64,000 nucleotides of DNA from Arsenophonus sp052401645 (GTDB lineage Bacteria > Pseudomonadota > Gammaproteobacteria > Enterobacterales > Enterobacteriaceae), in the NCBI GenBank assembly GCA_052401645.1, contig CP198939.1, positions 1,798,001-1,862,000 on the forward strand, written 5' to 3'. Below, piece after piece: positions 35,554 through 47,042 of the stretch (the first letter of the stretch is position 1; each line of letters starts with the position of its first letter). The notes beneath the pieces are model-generated. The model did no database searches. It was not told where the DNA came from and worked only from the letters and a program-made list of their open reading frames with translations. The translations under genes were made by a program, and so were the position numbers.

Positions 35554-35586
35554 AAAAAAACCCTGACGTTAAATGACAGGGTTTTT
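35554..35586 (-). terminator. Intrinsic terminator after tRNA-Arg
   Basis: On the minus strand AAAAACCCTG pairs with CAGGGTTTTT around an 11-base loop and is followed by a T-run. It lies eight bases past the tRNA-Arg gene. It is the clearest intrinsic terminator in the window, the only one with a strong G/C core, and separates the tRNA transcript from gshA. Confidence 0.88.
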
Positions 35587-35594
35587 ATTATAGT

Positions 35595-35668
35595 CGCATC
35601 CAGAAGGATTCGAACCTCCGACCGCTCGGTTCGTAGCCGAGTACTCTATCCAACTGAGCTATGGATGC
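35595..35668 (-). tRNA. argV: tRNA-Arg (ACG)
   Basis: The minus strand gives a 74-base cloverleaf beginning GCATCCATAGCTCAG, with anticodon ACG (read as ICG after deamination by TadA) and T-loop GTTCGAATC. The discriminator base is G and the CCA end is not encoded (ACTATAA follows). It pairs with tRNA-Ser just upstream, as in the enterobacterial serV-argV cluster. Confidence 0.97.
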
Positions 35669-35680
35669 AATATTAAAATA

Positions 35681-35770
35681 CGATGAGGGAGGGATTTGAA
35701 CCCTCGATGCAGTTACTAACCACATACTACCTTAGCAGGGAAGCGCCTTTAACCTCTCAGCCACCTCATC
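35681..35770 (-). tRNA. serV: tRNA-Ser (GCU)
   Basis: A 90-base class II tRNA on the minus strand begins GATGAGGTGGCTGAGAGG, has anticodon GCT, a long variable arm and ends CCCTCATCG. CCA is not encoded. It sits 12 bases upstream of tRNA-Arg and 581 bases downstream of csrA, in the conserved csrA-serV-argV order. Confidence 0.97.
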
Positions 35771-36351
35771 ATTAAATAATAAAGAGATATTAAATTATTA
35801 AATTATCTTATCTCCTTTATTATATCACGCTTATATCAATTTATAAAACCTATAAGTTAAACTATTTTTATAATCTTTTTTAGATTATTTAATTCTTTAA
35901 GATATGATCACAATCAAGTTAAGTAATATAAAAACTAAATAAAAATAGATGATATTTATCTAGAAAAATAAAAATAAGTGAAATTGTGAACTAACATAAA
36001 TAATCAAACATAGACACTAATCTTATTTAATTATGGATTATTATAAAATGAAAAGTTAATCTAAATATTTTACTAATTTATATTAGTTTAAAATATTATA
36101 TTTCATATATAAACACTTTTAAAAATATTTAAACATTTAATAATTAAAATTTTAACATTTTGTTAAAAATATAATAAAATATTATTAAAAGATATTTTAG
36201 AATTTAAATAATTTACTTTATGATAATAGTAAGTTATTAATAATAAAATTATAAAATATATAACATTAATAAATAAGAATTAATTTTAATCTTATAAATA
36301 GAATTAACATAATATATGATAAAAAATCATTTACTAAAAAAAATAAAATTA
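35771..36351. other. Gap between tRNA-Ser and csrA
   Basis: No gene is visible in these 581 bases. A candidate tRNA promoter lies about 50 bases before tRNA-Ser. The remainder is A+T-rich and featureless. Confidence 0.6.
35819..35847 (-). promoter_or_regulatory. Candidate extended -10 promoter for tRNA-Ser/tRNA-Arg
   Basis: The minus strand reads TGATATAAT, an extended -10 (TGnTATAAT) at 35827-35819, with a weak TTTATA -35 box 17 bases upstream (35847-35842). It lies about 49 bases before the tRNA-Ser 5' end, suitable for this two-tRNA transcript. The local GCG triplet makes it stand out from the surrounding A+T. Confidence 0.4.
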
Positions 36352-36534
36352 CTAATTGTTTGATTGATTTTTATCATCTTGTATCCGATGATAAATTTCT
36401 TCACGGTGAACAGAAATCTCTTTAGGGGCATTAACCCCTATACGTATTTGATTACCTTTTATACCAAGTATCGTTATTGTTACATCATCGCCTATCATGA
36501 GAGTTTCACCAATTCGACGAGTTAGAATAAGCAT
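36352..36534 (-). CDS. csrA: Carbon storage regulator CsrA
   Basis: This 60-residue dimeric RNA-binding protein controls mRNA translation and stability by binding GGA motifs. It is nearly identical to E. coli CsrA (61 residues) through the core: MLILTRRIGETLMIGDDV at the N-terminus, GVNAPKEISVHREEI in the RNA-binding strand and helix, and the key residue Arg44. A ribosome binding site (GGAG) lies six bases before the ATG. It lies between alaS and tRNA-Ser, the conserved enterobacterial position. It is the only recognisable global regulator in the window, and its retention in such a reduced genome is notable. No csrB/csrC-type sRNA is visible here. Confidence 0.97.
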   Translation of the reverse strand: MLILTRRIGETLMIGDDVTITILGIKGNQIRIGVNAPKEISVHREEIYHRIQDDKNQSNN

Positions 36535-36600
36535 TCTTTGCTCCTTAAAAATTTAAAAAAGAGTGAGGGTTCTCTCTAGATTTTCTTAGTCTACTACACT

Positions 36601-36629
36601 ATTATAGATCATACTCCGTGAAAAACCTA
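36601..36629 (-). promoter_or_regulatory. Candidate csrA promoter
   Basis: The minus strand has a consensus TATAAT (36606-36601) with a weak TAGGTT box 17 bases upstream (36629-36624). It lies about 70 bases before the csrA ATG in a locally less A+T-rich stretch of the alaS-csrA gap, where E. coli also has csrA promoters. Confidence 0.35.
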
Positions 36630-36754
36630 AAACAATGATATTGAATATAAAGTAATTATCATATTTATCTTATAATTAATATATTTTTTTAAAACGTTTA
36701 AAATTTATTAGAGATAGTATAAAATAAAGTTATGTAATCATATATATTTAAAAC

Positions 36755-39385
36755 TTATATTAAATGTAATTTAACCCAGTTTTCAACTGATAATAATGCA
36801 TCATGAAGAGCTGCTATATTATAACCACCAGCCTCTGCTATCTCAGCTCGACCACCTCCTTTTCCATCTATTTGCTTTGTAATAAATATTACTAAATCAT
36901 TAGCTTTTATTTTAACAGTTAAATTATTAGTTATACCAACTATTAGATTAACTCTATCATTACTTATAGTAGAAAGCACAATAATTGCTGATTTTAATTG
37001 ATTTTTTAAATTATCAACTATAATTCGTAGTTCTTTAAAATCAATATTATTTAACTGAGTAACCAATAGATTAACTCCATTAATTTTTTTAACTTGTTTA
37101 CTTAAAAAAATACTCTCTTTAACAGCTTGATGTTCTTTCAATTGGTTTAGTGATTTCTCTAATAACTTGATTTTATCTAATGTTATTTTAATTTTTTGGA
37201 TTAAATTATTACTATCAGTTTTCATTAATCGAGAAATTTCTGTTAATATATTAGATTGCTTATAAACACTATCAATAGCAATTTGTCCTGTTATTGCTTC
37301 AATTCTACGAATTCTAGATGCTGTACCTGATTCATTGATAATGCGAAATAATCCTATATCCCCAGTTCGATTCACATGAGTACCACCACATAACTCAATA
37401 GAAAAATCACCAATACTAACAACACGTACATTCTTATCGTATTTTTCATCAAAAAGAGCAATTGCATTTTTTTTTGCTATTTCTAAATCCATTAATTTCG
37501 TTGTAATAAGGTTGTTTTTACGAATTTGATAATTTATCATATCTTCAATTTTAGTTATTTGCATATGTGTTATTTGCTTAAAATGAAAAAAATCGAAACG
37601 TAAATGCCTTTCATTTATTAATGATCCTTTTTGAATTACATGGCTTCCTAATACATCACGTAAAACTGTATGTAATAAATGAGTAGCAGAATGATTAAGA
37701 CTAATAGCATTGCGGCGTTGAATATCAATTCTTGCATTAATTAAACTATTTATTGATATATTATTATTAATTACTTTACCAATGTGAGCAATTGCTTTAT
37801 CATACTTTTGTGTGTCAAAAACAGCAAATTGACAATAGTTATTACTAAGTATCCCGCTATCACCAACTTGACCACCAGATTCAGCATAAAAAGTAGTTTT
37901 ATCGAGTATGATAATCCCTTCTTCATTTTCTTTTAATATTTTAACAGGTTTACCATGATGAAAAATAGCTATTACCATAGCTTGTTGTTCATTATTTTCG
38001 TAACCTAAAAAATGACTATAATTATCTATTTTAATAATATTATTATAATTAATCGAAAATTTACTGAGATTTCTAGCTCGATACCTTTGCTGCATTATTT
38101 TAGTATTGAAACTTAACTTATCTACTTTAATATTACGCTCACGACAAATATCAACAGTTAAATCGAGTGGAAAACCATAAGTATCATATAAACGAAATGC
38201 TATTTCACCAGATAATATATTTCCTTCTAATTTCTCTAATTCATCATTTAGTAGATGTAATCCATGTGTCAAACTGTGAATAAACTGTTCTTCTTCATTT
38301 TTTAATATTTCTTCAATTATTATTTGTTGGACTTTTAATTCATTAGCTATATCACCCATTACTTGAATCAGTGGTGCGACTAATTTATATAAAAATATTT
38401 CTTTAACTCCCAAAATATGTCCATGACGAACTGCTCGACGAATAATACGACGCAATACATAACCTCGGCCATAATTAGTAGGAAATACACCATTACCAAT
38501 AAGAAAAACACTTGACCTAATATGATCAGCAATAACTCTTAATGAGTTATTATTTAGATTCGATAAATCAAACATTTTAATAATAAAATCAATTAATTGT
38601 TTAAATAAATCAATTTCATAATTTGAATTAACCTTTTGTAATACAGATGTAATACGTTCAAGTCCCATACCTGTATCAATAGAAGTAGTTTTAAGTGCTT
38701 TTAAATTTCCATCTGAGTCACGGTTGAATTGAATAAAAACAATATTCCATAATTCAATATAACGATTATTATTTTTTTTTGACAAACTTAGTGATCCTTC
38801 GAGGATATGTTCACCATAATCATAAAAAATTTCAGTACATGTACCGCATGGTCCAGTATTTCCCATTTGCCAGAAGTTATCAGAAGCATATGGAATTCCT
38901 TTATTATCACCTATTCGAATAATACGATTTGAGGAGATACCAATAGTTTTTTTCCAAATATCATAAGTTTCTTCATCAGTGTAATAAACAGTAACTAAAA
39001 GTCTCTCTTTCGGTAAATTAAACCATTTCTTGCTTGTCAATAGTTCCCATGCGTATTTAATTGCATCCTGCTTAGAATAATCGCTAAAACTAAAGTTACC
39101 TAACATTTCAAAAAAAGTATGATGATGAGCACTATAACCAACATTTTCTAAATCATTATGTTTACCACCAGCTCTAATGCAACGTTGTACAGTTGTTGCT
39201 CTAGAATAAGTTCTTTTATCTAATCCAAGAAATACATCTTTAAATTGATTCATACCAGCATTAGTAAACAATAATGTTTGATCATTATTTGGTACTAATG
39301 AGCTACTTGGTATAATTTTATGACCTTTATTATGAAAGAAATTTAGAAAAGCTTGACGGATCTCATTGGTGCTCTTAATACTCAT
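36755..39385 (-). CDS. alaS: Alanyl-tRNA synthetase
   Basis: This 876-residue class II synthetase charges tRNA-Ala and clears mischarged Ser and Gly; the cognate tRNA-Ala(UGC) is in this window. The aminoacylation domain begins with IRQAFLNFFHNKGH and has the RCIRAGGKHNDLENVG motif near residue 69. The editing domain carries the zinc-binding NHSATHLLH near residue 562 and ELCGGTH near 665, and the C-Ala domain ends with GKGGGRAEIAEAGG. The length equals that of E. coli AlaS (876). An AAGG ribosome binding site precedes the ATG. It lies 220 bases upstream of csrA. In enterobacteria recA and recX precede it; neither is recognisable here. Confidence 0.97.
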   Translation of the reverse strand: MSIKSTNEIRQAFLNFFHNKGHKIIPSSSLVPNNDQTLLFTNAGMNQFKDVFLGLDKRTYSRATTVQRCIRAGGKHNDLENVGYSAHHHTFFEMLGNFSFSDYSKQDAIKYAWELLTSKKWFNLPKERLLVTVYYTDEETYDIWKKTIGISSNRIIRIGDNKGIPYASDNFWQMGNTGPCGTCTEIFYDYGEHILEGSLSLSKKNNNRYIELWNIVFIQFNRDSDGNLKALKTTSIDTGMGLERITSVLQKVNSNYEIDLFKQLIDFIIKMFDLSNLNNNSLRVIADHIRSSVFLIGNGVFPTNYGRGYVLRRIIRRAVRHGHILGVKEIFLYKLVAPLIQVMGDIANELKVQQIIIEEILKNEEEQFIHSLTHGLHLLNDELEKLEGNILSGEIAFRLYDTYGFPLDLTVDICRERNIKVDKLSFNTKIMQQRYRARNLSKFSINYNNIIKIDNYSHFLGYENNEQQAMVIAIFHHGKPVKILKENEEGIIILDKTTFYAESGGQVGDSGILSNNYCQFAVFDTQKYDKAIAHIGKVINNNISINSLINARIDIQRRNAISLNHSATHLLHTVLRDVLGSHVIQKGSLINERHLRFDFFHFKQITHMQITKIEDMINYQIRKNNLITTKLMDLEIAKKNAIALFDEKYDKNVRVVSIGDFSIELCGGTHVNRTGDIGLFRIINESGTASRIRRIEAITGQIAIDSVYKQSNILTEISRLMKTDSNNLIQKIKITLDKIKLLEKSLNQLKEHQAVKESIFLSKQVKKINGVNLLVTQLNNIDFKELRIIVDNLKNQLKSAIIVLSTISNDRVNLIVGITNNLTVKIKANDLVIFITKQIDGKGGGRAEIAEAGGYNIAALHDALLSVENWVKLHLI

Positions 39386-41937
39386 AATTACCTTAAAATC
39401 AAGCTAGAAAACAGATTTATGACTACGAATCATAAACATATTTTATAATTAATCTATGATAATGATATATTAATTTACATATATTAATATATCTATAAAA
39501 TCTTCTAGGTTTTAATGTATTTTATATACAAACATATTATTCAATTAAAATAACAAGAATTATTTTTTAATTTAGTTAAAACCGATTTAACTATTATGTA
39601 ATAATACTTAAAGGACTATAGTAACAAAGTGTTTTAGTTAATCTATTTTAGATCCTATTACTGTATACAAAATAAAATTTAAAAAAATTTTATTTTTATA
39701 TTATAAATTAAAAAATATTTTTTGATAAATAATTATAGTTATAGTAGTTAATTACTTTATATAGTTTATATTATATAAGTTTTAATTATCAACTAAATAA
39801 AGTTAAAACTATTAATTGAAATTAACATATAAATTAATCAAAAAAAATATACTTGAATATATTAAACGTAGTAACAATTATTACTTATTGCATTATACAA
39901 AAAAGTTTTTTGTAAAAATTTACATTGATTAATTGTCAATTTTCTATTATAAATTTTAAGATTTATATTATAATCATGTATTATAATATCATGATTAAAT
40001 CTAATTTAAGTTAAATAATTAATTTATATAATAACTAAAAGATTATATCTATATAAAATATATCCAATAAATTTAATAACTTTTATTTAATTAATATAAA
40101 AATTTTAATCTAGTTTAATATAAGATACTAAATTTTATTTTAAAGGAAGTATCATATTTATTTTTTTAACTAAATTTTTATTATTATAATTTTTTATCAA
40201 ATACATATTTTAATTAATTTATTTTCAAATAAAAATAAATGGAGTTTAATAAAAATATTCAATTTATTTTTTATAAAAATTTAGAATTTTTTTCTTTAAA
40301 AAATTATCTTCTTTTATTATTTTAACATAACTTTAATTTTAATAAAATTAATAATTTTTTTTTAATAAAATAAATATATAAAGTATTAAAATAAAACATA
40401 CTTAAAATATGAAATTTTCATAAACTTAAATTTTTCTTTATTTCAAAATATATAATTCACTTAATTATTATTTTAGTTTTCAATCATACATGGGATTAAT
40501 ATATAAATTAATAATGTATTATATTTTAAAAATTTTCAAAGTGATTTTTTGTGCATTAATTAGTTCTTCATATAAAAAATTAGTTAAAATATAAAAATCA
40601 TTTATTTTCTCACCTTTTTACATTAAAATCTAGAATAAAATAGCTTAAAATATTATTCCAATTATTATTTTTAATAAACTAAATGAAATTTATTAATATT
40701 CTTTATATAAAATCAATACTAAGCTATATAAATTGATTATTAATTTATTTTTTTTTCTTAAAAAATTTTTTATTTATGAAGTGTGAAATTTATATATCTT
40801 GATAAAATTAGTTTTATTCACCATCAAGAGTTTTTTGTTTTTTTAAAGTTTATTAAATATATAAATGAAAAATATTTATAGATTTTTTAAAACTTACCAC
40901 TTGAAGATATTTCATAAATTTTATAAAAATTATTATATTTATATAAATAAACTTTACTTAATTACTTGATAAATAAAATTTATTTTGTGTTACTTGAAAT
41001 CCAAATTACAATTTATAATCTTTTATTTTTTGATTAAGCAGATTGCCATTGATTAGCTATAATAAAAAATATATTTTTACGATTGTTTTTATATGTTATG
41101 TGGAGCGTTAAACTACATTAATTGATTATAATTAAAATTACTATAAATGAATTAATGATATTTATTTCATTATATTTATGGAATCAAATTGATTAAACCA
41201 TGGTTAAAATTATACATAATATTTTATTATATTAATATTTTTTCTTAATTATAAAATACTATATATAATAAAATGAATAATAATTAATATATATAATATT
41301 ATATATTAATCAATATATCTACTAATAAATACTATAATAAAAATCAAATAATTAAATATAGTTCAAATCAATTAAAAAATTAGCTTAATAATTTTTTATA
41401 GATTATATTTGAATATTCAAATAAAAAATATTAATAATTTATTATTAATCTCCATTTATAATTTTAACTTTATTTATTTTTTTTATTTAAACAATCATAA
41501 AATATAATTATAAATATATTTAATATAATAAAAATAAGTGCGAATTAATGAATATTTTAAAAACCTGTTTAATAAACAATCACTTAATATTTCTAAAATG
41601 AAATAATTATAAAAATTTTATAATAAAGAATTTTCTTTAACTAATATTGTTAATTTATATTAACATAATTTATATTTATAAAACCTGATTAATGATATTA
41701 TTGCTATAATAATAGTAGTTATTTTCTAGAATAATTAAATTTGATTAATTTTACTATATTTTTATTATTTTTAAAGCTAATAATTAATAAGATTAATATA
41801 TTTATATATTTTTTTACCATTACTAAATTTTCTTGAATATATTTAATTATTAGTTATTGCTTTATATATAAATATAAATCTTTTCTTTATTAAAGAATAA
41901 GATAGCTAATAAATCATTGTATGTGATATAATCAATC

Positions 41938-41971
41938 GAACTTAAAGATAAATATATTTATCTTTAAGTTC
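41938..41971. repeat. 15-bp perfect inverted repeat, 4-nt loop
   Basis: Arms GAACTTAAAGATAAA (41938-41952) and its exact complement (41957-41971) flank a TATA loop. Three G/C pairs per arm make it one of the more stable hairpins of the deserts. No gene is nearby on either side. Confidence 0.8.
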
Positions 41972-42169
41972 AGAAATTTAACGCAAATTAAATACTTTAT
42001 ACTTCCTTATAATTTAATATTTTATTTTTTAAAATAAAATTAAAATAATTTAAAATAAAAATTTATTAGTTTAGTATTTTTTATTTAATTTTTTTATTAT
42101 ATTTTATGGTAAGAAATACTTTTAATTTATATAAACAAACCCCATTTTCTTATAGATTAACTTTTTTTT

Positions 42170-42196
42170 AATGTTTTCTTGACATAAGAAAACATT
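42170..42196. repeat. 11-bp perfect inverted repeat near a T-run
   Basis: Arms AATGTTTTCTT and AAGAAAACATT flank a GACAT loop. A run of eight T lies just before the left arm, and TTATTTTTG follows the right arm, so on the plus strand it resembles an intrinsic terminator. It is 230 bases from the hairpin at 41938. Confidence 0.55.
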
Positions 42197-42911
42197 TATT
42201 TTTGTACTTTTTTATTTTTATAAAATTTTTATAATTGATAGTGTGATTATGGTTATATTTATATCTTAATTTAATATTTGAGAAATATTAAATTAAAAGA
42301 AATTAATATAAAATTGAAAATATCTCTGATTAAATCAGTAAAGATATCTTAAATAAATTACATGAATATTAATGTAAAAATAAAATTAAAATCCAATAAT
42401 AGAATAAATAAAATAATCATTACTTGTAAAAAAGTTGTAAACTAGCAGAAATATTAGTGATAATAAACTATATTATTACTTAAAAATATGAATTTCTAAA
42501 TAAATATTTTCTAATGTAAGCTATACTAGGATAGTAGTATGAACATTAAATATTTAATATTTAAAATATAAATCAATTAGAATATAATTTTATTTATGAA
42601 GTAGAAAATATATAAAATAATTTATTAATATTGAATATGATTGTATAAATATTCATTATTTTTGTTATTATAAACAATTTCAATTAAATATGATTTTATG
42701 ATTTATATGATCTAAATCATAAAAGCTTTTATGAATAAATTGATTTATTTAAACTTCTCATCATTAATACTATTACATGTATACATTGTTTAAAATAATA
42801 TTTATTATTATCATATATAATTATATATTATTTTTTTATATAAAAAAATATAATCATTGCATTAATATTACAAAATAAAATATTAAATTACATTCTATAA
42901 AGAAAGACAAA

Positions 42912-42947
42912 GAGAGTTTTTTACAAAAAAAACTAAATAAAACTCTC
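42912..42947. repeat. 9-bp inverted repeat, terminator-like
   Basis: Arms GAGAGTTTT and AAAACTCTC flank an 18-base A-rich loop. The G/C content at the base of the stem is unusual for this desert and suggests a relic of a terminator. Confidence 0.45.
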
Positions 42948-44150
42948 ATTTATAATTTAGATATAAATTTAATCAAAAAGATATAATGAGTAATTATTTA
43001 AATTTTATAAGATTGATCATTATTACTTTTATTATATTAATAACAAGATTTTATCTTGTAAGTAATTATATCTATATATTTTATTTTATATAAGTGAAGT
43101 TCTGAGAAATTAACGTATAACGAGACTATAATATATAAATTATATTTATATTATAATTAGAGAATTATCAATAAAATATTAAAAGTAATTTATTTATTAT
43201 ACTGGATACGATAACATAAAATATAAATTATAAACTTAAAATGTTAAAAAAAATTTTTCTTTCATAAAATATTTCTTTTTTTTGTCTTATCATATTTTTT
43301 AAAAAAGTTGTTAAAGTTATTTTTTTTAAAATTATGAAACAAGTCATTAACATATTATATATTATGTCTTAATATATCGTTTTATTTAAATATTATATTT
43401 TTAGTATATATGTATTTAATAAATAATATTAATTATTTTAATAATATTAACTATTTCTATAGTTATAAAATTAATTATAATAATAAAATTTAAAATTATT
43501 ACTAATAATAAAATAGTTTAAAATATTATATTATAAATTTGTATTTAATATATAAAAATTTATAAAATGCGATATTTTAATATATTAAAACTGAAGATTG
43601 CAAGCTACAAAAAATTATTTATATATTTTATAGTTTTATTATTAAAAATATCTTTCGTTAGAAAGGTTATTTATTTTTTTAGCATTATCTCCCATTTATA
43701 AAAGTTAATAATGAATATAAATATATTACTTAATCAAAACTATATGATAATTATTCTTATTTTTATCATTTAGTAAGAATATTGATTTGTTTATCTAAAT
43801 TTTGTAATAAGTAATTATTCTTAATTTAAATTTTAAATTAAAATATTAGAAAATTAAAAAAAGTTTTTTATAAATATATCTCAATTTTTTATCATTTGTA
43901 ATGATGTTTTAAATAATTAAAACGTCATCCAAAAAAAGATTTTGATAATTAATTTATTAGTTTTAGTAAACTTGGTGACTAAAAAATCTTTTGTGATTAT
44001 TTTTCTATTATTGTTTTTAAATATAAAACATAAAAAATATAATATAAAATACCATTATATTTTAATTTAATTAAATTGATTTTATTCAAAAGTTATTTTC
44101 CAAAGGTGTCTGATTTTTTTATATCAGTGATATATTTTAAAATAAAAAAA

Positions 44151-44180
44151 TAAATTAAACTATATAAATAGTTTAATTTA
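44151..44180. repeat. 12-bp perfect inverted repeat, 6-nt loop
   Basis: Arms TAAATTAAACTA and TAGTTTAATTTA flank TATAAA. Arms of this length are close to what chance would give in sequence this A+T-rich. Confidence 0.4.
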
Positions 44181-46046
44181 AGAGAAATTAAAAAATTAAC
44201 AATAGTACTAAAGTAATGTAAATATATAATAATTATCAATTTTAACAAAATTGAAAATAACTTTAATATAATATAAAATATGAACTTTCATATGATTTTT
44301 CAGAATAATATTATGATAGAAAACATTAATAAGTTATAACTTTTAATAATATACATATACTATATATTATAAATAATCATGATCATTTATAATTATATAT
44401 GTAAAAAAACTGTAGGTAGATAAAAATAACACCTAGATCACTTATGAATTGTAAATTATTTGTATAACCTATCGTTTTTTAAAATTGATAATTGTTATAA
44501 AAAATATTATTTTTTATAATTATATATTTTAATAAGTAACTGAATTTTTATAACGTTATTTTATATATTATATTCAAAAAATAAAAGATTATTAGTTATT
44601 ATTTTTTAATTGATTTCAAATTAAAAAACAGATTGAACAGAAATAATCATATTACGTTAAAATATAAATAGACATTTATATATTTTGATATAATTACATT
44701 AATATTTAGTATTAAAAAAATATTATTTAATCTTTAAATTCTAATTAAACAGAAAATATATTGTCTATGAATAGACTTTGTTTATAACAATTGCCTATTT
44801 TGTATTTTATTTATAAATTATATATTAGAAATAGAATCAATTTTTTTGCAAGATGAGTATTATTAAAACAATTTTATAGCTAACTTCACATCTTATTTCT
44901 ATTTTAAATATAGGTATTAAAATATTAATTAATATAATTTTATTTTCTTAAACTACTATAAAATATAAAAAAATAAAAATAATCTTTTATTTATAAAGTA
45001 AAATTATATTAATTTAATAATGGTGAATTAGTATTATATATATCAAATTTTTTATCAAAAAATAAATATTATTATCGAGAATATTAATTCTATAATTATA
45101 ATAGATAAATTAATTTGTATTAATATTGGCAATTATAGTTAGGATTTGATATTATTAATATTTATTTTATCCAAACTAAAATTAATTGTATTACTTAAGA
45201 TTTTTGAAGAAATATTATTAATATATAACACTTAAAGTTATCTATGATATAGATATAAAGCATATAATAAATGATATTAATTATTATAATATTAATAATC
45301 ATATATTGCATATTTTTATAATAATTAAGAATTTTTATTTTTTTTTGAAAGTATCTTGCTTCTATTTTATGTATAATTATTTTTATAATAAAAAGGAAGT
45401 TATCTAACTAGATAAAAATTTTTTATTAAGTAACGCTAATATTACTTTATATAACTAATCTAATTTTTATCAATTTTATTGATAAATTGATAAATCATTT
45501 TATTTTAAAAATAGAAAATATTAATCAACTAATCAATTTTTTTATAAAAATCAATGATTTTTTTAAATAAAAAAGGATCAAAATTATTTTTTTTGAATCC
45601 TCTTTTTAATAATTAATTAAATATATAACACATATTTATCTCTTATATTTATATTAAAACATTATATATAGTAGTAATAAATAAATTATTAATATAATTA
45701 ACATTCAATTGTAAATTGATCTCTTAAATAATATATTAAAAGTAATATTAATAATAAAATCCGTCTAATTTTTTATACCTAATTATTTTTCTTATGCAAA
45801 ATAATTAATATAAAATACTAAATTAACATATTTTATTATTAATATATAATAAAAATTATGATTATAAATATTTTTAAATTAGAATTAATAAAATCTTTTA
45901 TAATTTGATAAAATTTTATATAAATATATAAAAAAACTTATATTGTTAAATTAGTTTAATAATTTATTTAATTGATAAATAATATAACAATATTCTGTTT
46001 ATTATTATATCAAATATAAAAACATATCTATTATAATTATATATAT

Positions 46047-46080
46047 TTAATTATTAATTATTAATTATTAATTATTAATT
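46047..46080. repeat. 7-base tandem repeat (TTAATTA, nearly 5 copies)
   Basis: The unit TTAATTA is repeated almost five times without change and ends six bases before the alx stop codon. The outer parts (46045-46059 and 46077-46091) are also a 15-bp inverted repeat that overlaps the stop, so the array may act as or derive from a terminator. Copy number may vary by slippage. Confidence 0.85.
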
Positions 46081-46085
46081 AATAA

Positions 46086-47042
46086 TTAAATATGTTTTTT
46101 ATATTTATTCATAATATAGTTGAATAACATTGTTATTGGTAATGTACCAGCAATAATACTAAATGATATAATAGTTGGAATATAAAATATATTGATTAAT
46201 AACATTTTTATACTAATAAAAATTAAAATAATAGATACTCCATATTTTATCATAGAAAATTTTTCAATTATTCCTGATAAAACAAAATACATTGAACGTA
46301 ATCCAATGATTGCAAATAAATTCGAAGTTAATATAATAAAAAGATCCATTGTTATTGAAAACACAGCAGGAATGCTATCTAAAGCAAATATAATATCACT
46401 AATCTCAATTAAAATTAATACTAGAATTAATGGAGTAGCAAATAATACACCTTGTTGACGAATAAAAAAACATTCACCATATAAAGTATTTGTCATTTGT
46501 AAATAAGAACTGACATATTTTATTAATGGTTTTTTATCAATCGATTGATCATATTCTTTTATAAAAAATATTTTTATAGCGTTAAATAACATAAAAATAG
46601 CAAAAAGATATACAATCCAAATAAACCGCGAAACTAACCAACCACCTATAAAAATCATGATAGTACGTAATACTATTGCACTTAAAACACCATAGATAAG
46701 GACTCGATGTTGTAATTTTATCGGGATTGAAAAATAATTAAATAACATTAACCAAACAAATATATTATCAATAGATAATATTTTTTCTAAAAAATAACTA
46801 GTTAAAAAATCGATTACTTGTTTATTAGCAATATCTATGTTAGTTGTATATTTGAAATAAAACCATAAACCTAAAGCAAATAATAATGATAAAGTAATCC
46901 AAATTACACTCCATAAAATTGCTTGTTTTATTGTTATTTCTTTTCTTTTATACTTATTCTGAAAAAAAATATCGATAATTATAATTATCATGATAATTAT
47001 AATAAAGATTATCCATAATAAAAAAGTACCAACGGAATACAT
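46086..47042 (-). CDS. alx: Alx/TerC-family membrane protein (putative Mn2+ exporter)
   Basis: This 318-residue inner-membrane protein aligns from end to end with E. coli Alx (321 residues), a TerC-family protein linked to manganese export and alkaline stress. About nine hydrophobic segments are visible. The family's acidic motifs are kept: EKILSIDNIFVWLMLF near residue 85 and LIEISDIIFALDSIPAVF near residue 212, whose Asp and Glu residues are thought to bind metal. I chose the ATG at 47042, six bases after AGGAG; an in-frame TTG at 47060 would place the start before that site. E. coli alx has a manganese riboswitch in its leader; none is visible here. It stands alone, with deserts on both sides. 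Confidence 0.92.
   Translation of the reverse strand: MYSVGTFLLWIIFIIIIMIIIIIDIFFQNKYKRKEITIKQAILWSVIWITLSLLFALGLWFYFKYTTNIDIANKQVIDFLTSYFLEKILSIDNIFVWLMLFNYFSIPIKLQHRVLIYGVLSAIVLRTIMIFIGGWLVSRFIWIVYLFAIFMLFNAIKIFFIKEYDQSIDKKPLIKYVSSYLQMTNTLYGECFFIRQQGVLFATPLILVLILIEISDIIFALDSIPAVFSITMDLFIILTSNLFAIIGLRSMYFVLSGIIEKFSMIKYGVSIILIFISIKMLLINIFYIPTIISFSIIAGTLPITMLFNYIMNKYKKHI

Larger units (their letters stand above)
39386..46085. other. 6.7-kb gene-free gap (site of recA/recX in relatives)
   Basis: No intact gene is visible on either strand. recA and recX would precede alaS in enterobacteria; no GPESSGKTT-type motif can be read, so recA is absent from this locus. Notable elements are hairpins at 41938-41971, 42170-42196, 42912-42947 and 44151-44180, and a 7-base tandem repeat at 46047-46080. 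A minus-strand scrap near 40775-40835 reads MVNKTNFIKIYKFHTS before a stop, too short to identify. Confidence 0.6.

Noticed and set aside
46192..46458. An 88-codon plus-strand frame
   Set aside because: It is antisense to alx, a full-length recognisable protein.
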